A stretch of DNA of 33,051 nucleotides, taken from positions 1 to 33,051 of the forward strand of contig JAFDYE010000904.1 of assembly GCA_018267585.1 (NCBI GenBank). The letters run 5' to 3'. This document shows, one piece after another, positions 31,344-33,051 of this stretch. The notes below the pieces were generated by a model, which saw only the letters and a list, made by a program, of their open reading frames with translations, was not told the DNA's origin and ran no database searches. The translations under genes and the position numbers were made by a program. How positions within the stretch are numbered: position 1 is the first letter of the stretch; every line of letters starts with the position of its first letter. This DNA comes from Bacteroidota bacterium. GTDB lineage: Bacteria; Bacteroidota; Bacteroidia; Chitinophagales; Chitinophagaceae.

Positions 31344-32588
31344 TTATGCCTTCCTCTTCAGGGTGATCACCGTGACCTCGGGCCATATACCTAATCTCCC
31401 CGAGAACGCCAGGAAGCCAAAACCCCTGTTCACATAAAGATACCGTCCTTCGGTCTCCATCAGCCCCGCCCAGTTCAAATACCTGTACTCCACCGGACTC
31501 CAGCGAAACCTGTCCGTCTCCACTCCGAACTGCGCCCCATGCGTATGCCCCGACAACGTTAGATGGATCTTTGTCGGATTATTCCGGATCTTCTCCTCCC
31601 AGTGCGTCGGGTCATGCGACAGACAGATCTTAAAAGCGCCGGGATCAACACCCTCCATCGCCTTTTCCAGATTGCCGATCTGGATAAAACCCTTTCCCCA
31701 GTTCTGGACGCCGATCAGCGCGATCTTCTGCCCATCCTTCTCCAGATGAACATGCTCATCCAGCATCAGCTGATACCCCAGTTGCTTGTGATGTCCTTTC
31801 AGCTGCTCTAAGTTATCTGATTTCTCCTGGTCGGAATTCCACTTTATGTAGTCCCCGTAATCATGATTCCCCAGAATGGAGAACTGTCCATACGGCGCCT
31901 TCAACTGGCCAAACCGGCCGATATACGGCTCGATCTCCCAGGCCGCATTGTTCACCAGATCACCGGTGAACACGAACAGATCGCTCTTCTGCTCCTTCGC
32001 CAGGTCGATGCCCCGCTGGACCGCGTCCACATTGTCGAAAGAACCCGAATGGATATCCGAAAGCTGCGTGATCGTAAACCCGTCGAACGCCGCCGGCAGA
32101 TCGTCGAAGAACAAAGTCGTCCTGTGCACCCGGTAGTCGTACTTGCCTTTCAGCATCGCATATAAGAACGACGTCATTGGAACCGCAGCGAACAGCGCCG
32201 CCACCTCGCTGATGAACCTCCTCCTGCTCCCGTCCACCTTCTTCCCCGACGCCCGGCCATAACCCCAGTAAAAGAACCGCCCGATATCTCCCAGCAACAA
32301 TATCACTACAAAAAATACCCTGGTCACTATCAGCGCCAGCACCAGGCTCAGCACCCATTCATGATAAGGCCGCATCCCGCTCGCCGTCCTGAAACTGCCC
32401 AGCCCGGTCAGGAACAACAGCGTTATCCCGATAGAAACAACCAGATATCCCCACTTGACACCCCCCGCCAGACGCCTCGACTTCCAGCCTTTCGTCAGCG
32501 TCTTCAGCCCGCTGAACACATACCAGTCCATCAAAATACCCGCCACGATAATGATCAATAGAACCCTGACAATTCCGCTACCATGCAT
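31344..32588 (-). CDS. Membrane-anchored metallophosphoesterase (YkuE/YaeI-like)
   Basis: This 414-residue protein has about four N-terminal membrane segments (residues 5-25, 47-65, 78-100, 128-146). A calcineurin-like phosphoesterase domain follows with all metal motifs: SDIHSGSF (D178, H180), TGDLVNN (D210), LGNHDYGD (N241, H242), CLSHDPTHW and SGHTHGAQFG. It hydrolyses a phosphate ester at the membrane. YkuE-like relatives act on lipids such as UDP-2,3-diacylglucosamine-type substrates, but the substrate here is not defined. It is divergent from the tricorn-like protease. A promoter-like TTG-N23-TACATTTA, whose -7 coincides with a palindrome, lies just upstream of the ATG. Confidence 0.92.
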   Translation of the reverse strand: MHGSGIVRVLLIIIVAGILMDWYVFSGLKTLTKGWKSRRLAGGVKWGYLVVSIGITLLFLTGLGSFRTASGMRPYHEWVLSLVLALIVTRVFFVVILLLGDIGRFFYWGYGRASGKKVDGSRRRFISEVAALFAAVPMTSFLYAMLKGKYDYRVHRTTLFFDDLPAAFDGFTITQLSDIHSGSFDNVDAVQRGIDLAKEQKSDLFVFTGDLVNNAAWEIEPYIGRFGQLKAPYGQFSILGNHDYGDYIKWNSDQEKSDNLEQLKGHHKQLGYQLMLDEHVHLEKDGQKIALIGVQNWGKGFIQIGNLEKAMEGVDPGAFKICLSHDPTHWEEKIRNNPTKIHLTLSGHTHGAQFGVETDRFRWSPVEYRYLNWAGLMETEGRYLYVNRGFGFLAFSGRLGIWPEVTVITLKRKA

Positions 32589-32602
32589 ATCCTGCAGATT
32601 TT

Positions 32603-32640
32603 TACATAAATGTATCTCATTTCATCCCACGCCGACCCAA
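32603..32640 (-). promoter_or_regulatory. Candidate promoter with overlapping palindrome, metallophosphoesterase gene
   Basis: On the minus strand TTG (32638-32640), 23 bp, then TACATTTA (32607-32614) is one mismatch from TTG-N17-23-TAnnTTTG and ends 18 nt before the ATG. TACATAAATGTA (32603-32614) is an inverted repeat with an AA centre covering the -7 element, a plausible repressor site. Confidence 0.4.
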
Positions 32641-32709
32641 AATTTGTATGACCGGTATTTTATTTTATACCTCTTTAACTATCTTCAGACATCCATAAAC
32701 TAACCAACC

Positions 32710-33051
32710 ATGGGCCTCATACGCGCCTTCCTGCAAACCCTTCCGCTCCTCATCCTGACCATCTCCCTGCACGCCCAGCAGCCCCTCCTGCTACGGCAGC
32801 CCGCCATCAACCGGGACGGAACCCTCGTCGCCTTCTCCTTTCAGGGAGATATCTGGACCGTTCCCGCCACCGGAGGCAGGGCCACGCGCCTCACCATCCA
32901 CGAAGGCTACGAAGGACACCCGGTCTTCAGCCCCGACGGCAAACAGATCGCCTTCTCCGGTGCGCGCTACGGCAATAACGACATCTTCGTCATCCCCACA
33001 GAAGGAGGTACGCCCCGCCGCCTGACCTTCCAGTCCGGCGAAGACATCATC
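32710..33051 (+). CDS. Tricorn-like S41 peptidase, N-terminal part
   Basis: The frame opens with ATG at 32710 and runs 114 codons without a stop to the window edge. A signal peptide (MGLIRAFLQTLPLLILTISLHAQ) is followed by tricorn-type beta-propeller repeats: LLRQPAINRDGTLVAFSFQ, GDIWTVPATGGRATRLT, PVFSPDGKQIAFSG and DIFVIPTEGGTPRRLTF. This opening is the standard start of Bacteroidota tricorn-protease homologues of about 1080 residues, which carry PDZ and S41 serine-protease domains further on (outside this window). Exported, presumably degrading peptides in the periplasm. TolB-like propeller proteins of other kinds share the repeats, but the LLRQPAI...GDIWTVP start argues for tricorn. Confidence 0.85.
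   Translation, partial: MGLIRAFLQTLPLLILTISLHAQQPLLLRQPAINRDGTLVAFSFQGDIWTVPATGGRATRLTIHEGYEGHPVFSPDGKQIAFSGARYGNNDIFVIPTEGGTPRRLTFQSGEDII

Overview
The window looks like chromosomal DNA of a GC-rich Bacteroidota, most likely the Chitinophagaceae (Chitinophaga/Puia-like). The reasons are a SusC/SusD pair, a periplasmic-propeller sensor kinase with a LytTR regulator, Bacteroidota-type families (DUF4412, DUF2264, tricorn-like protease), start codons without Shine-Dalgarno sequences and TAnnTTTG-type -7 promoter elements. No rRNA, tRNA, CRISPR array, transposase or phage gene was seen. This is a dense, mostly ordinary region and I did not find a convincing new defence or mobile system.

Layout. 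1-3.2 kb: the end of a DUF1963 gene, an orphan ABC ATPase, and a HipA-like kinase/DUF3037/DUF4337 cluster; the kinase carries an in-frame 15-bp tandem repeat. 3.2-3.9 kb: an exported DUF4412 protein. 3.9-11.5 kb: a compact polysaccharide-utilisation locus, susC-susD-GH78 alpha-L-rhamnosidase. 11.8-18.6 kb: on the same strand, a propeller/GAF/LytS-type sensor kinase, its LytTR response regulator, a DUF2264 lipoprotein and a PAS histidine kinase. These probably supply control and a further sugar-active enzyme to the adjacent locus. 19.0-21.1 kb: an ECF41-type sigma factor with a membrane protein and an NAD(P)-binding protein, preceded by a near-perfect ECF41 promoter and followed by a strong bidirectional terminator.

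21.2-24.0 kb: a lone phosphate-binding PstS, a 32-bp-period C-rich minisatellite, a small membrane protein and a lytic transglycosylase. 24.1-26.9 kb: an aldo/keto reductase with an AraC-type regulator, then exonuclease III. 26.9-31.3 kb: an RND efflux pump and its adaptor, without an outer-membrane channel. 31.3-33.05 kb: a membrane-anchored metallophosphoesterase and the start of a tricorn-like protease.

The most informative non-coding signals are the ECF41 promoter (18968-18994), a tandem LytTR-type direct repeat (18797-18826) in the same divergent intergenic region, and two intergenic minisatellites (6582-6653 and 22387-22546). Functional names come from reading motifs by eye; no database search was run.
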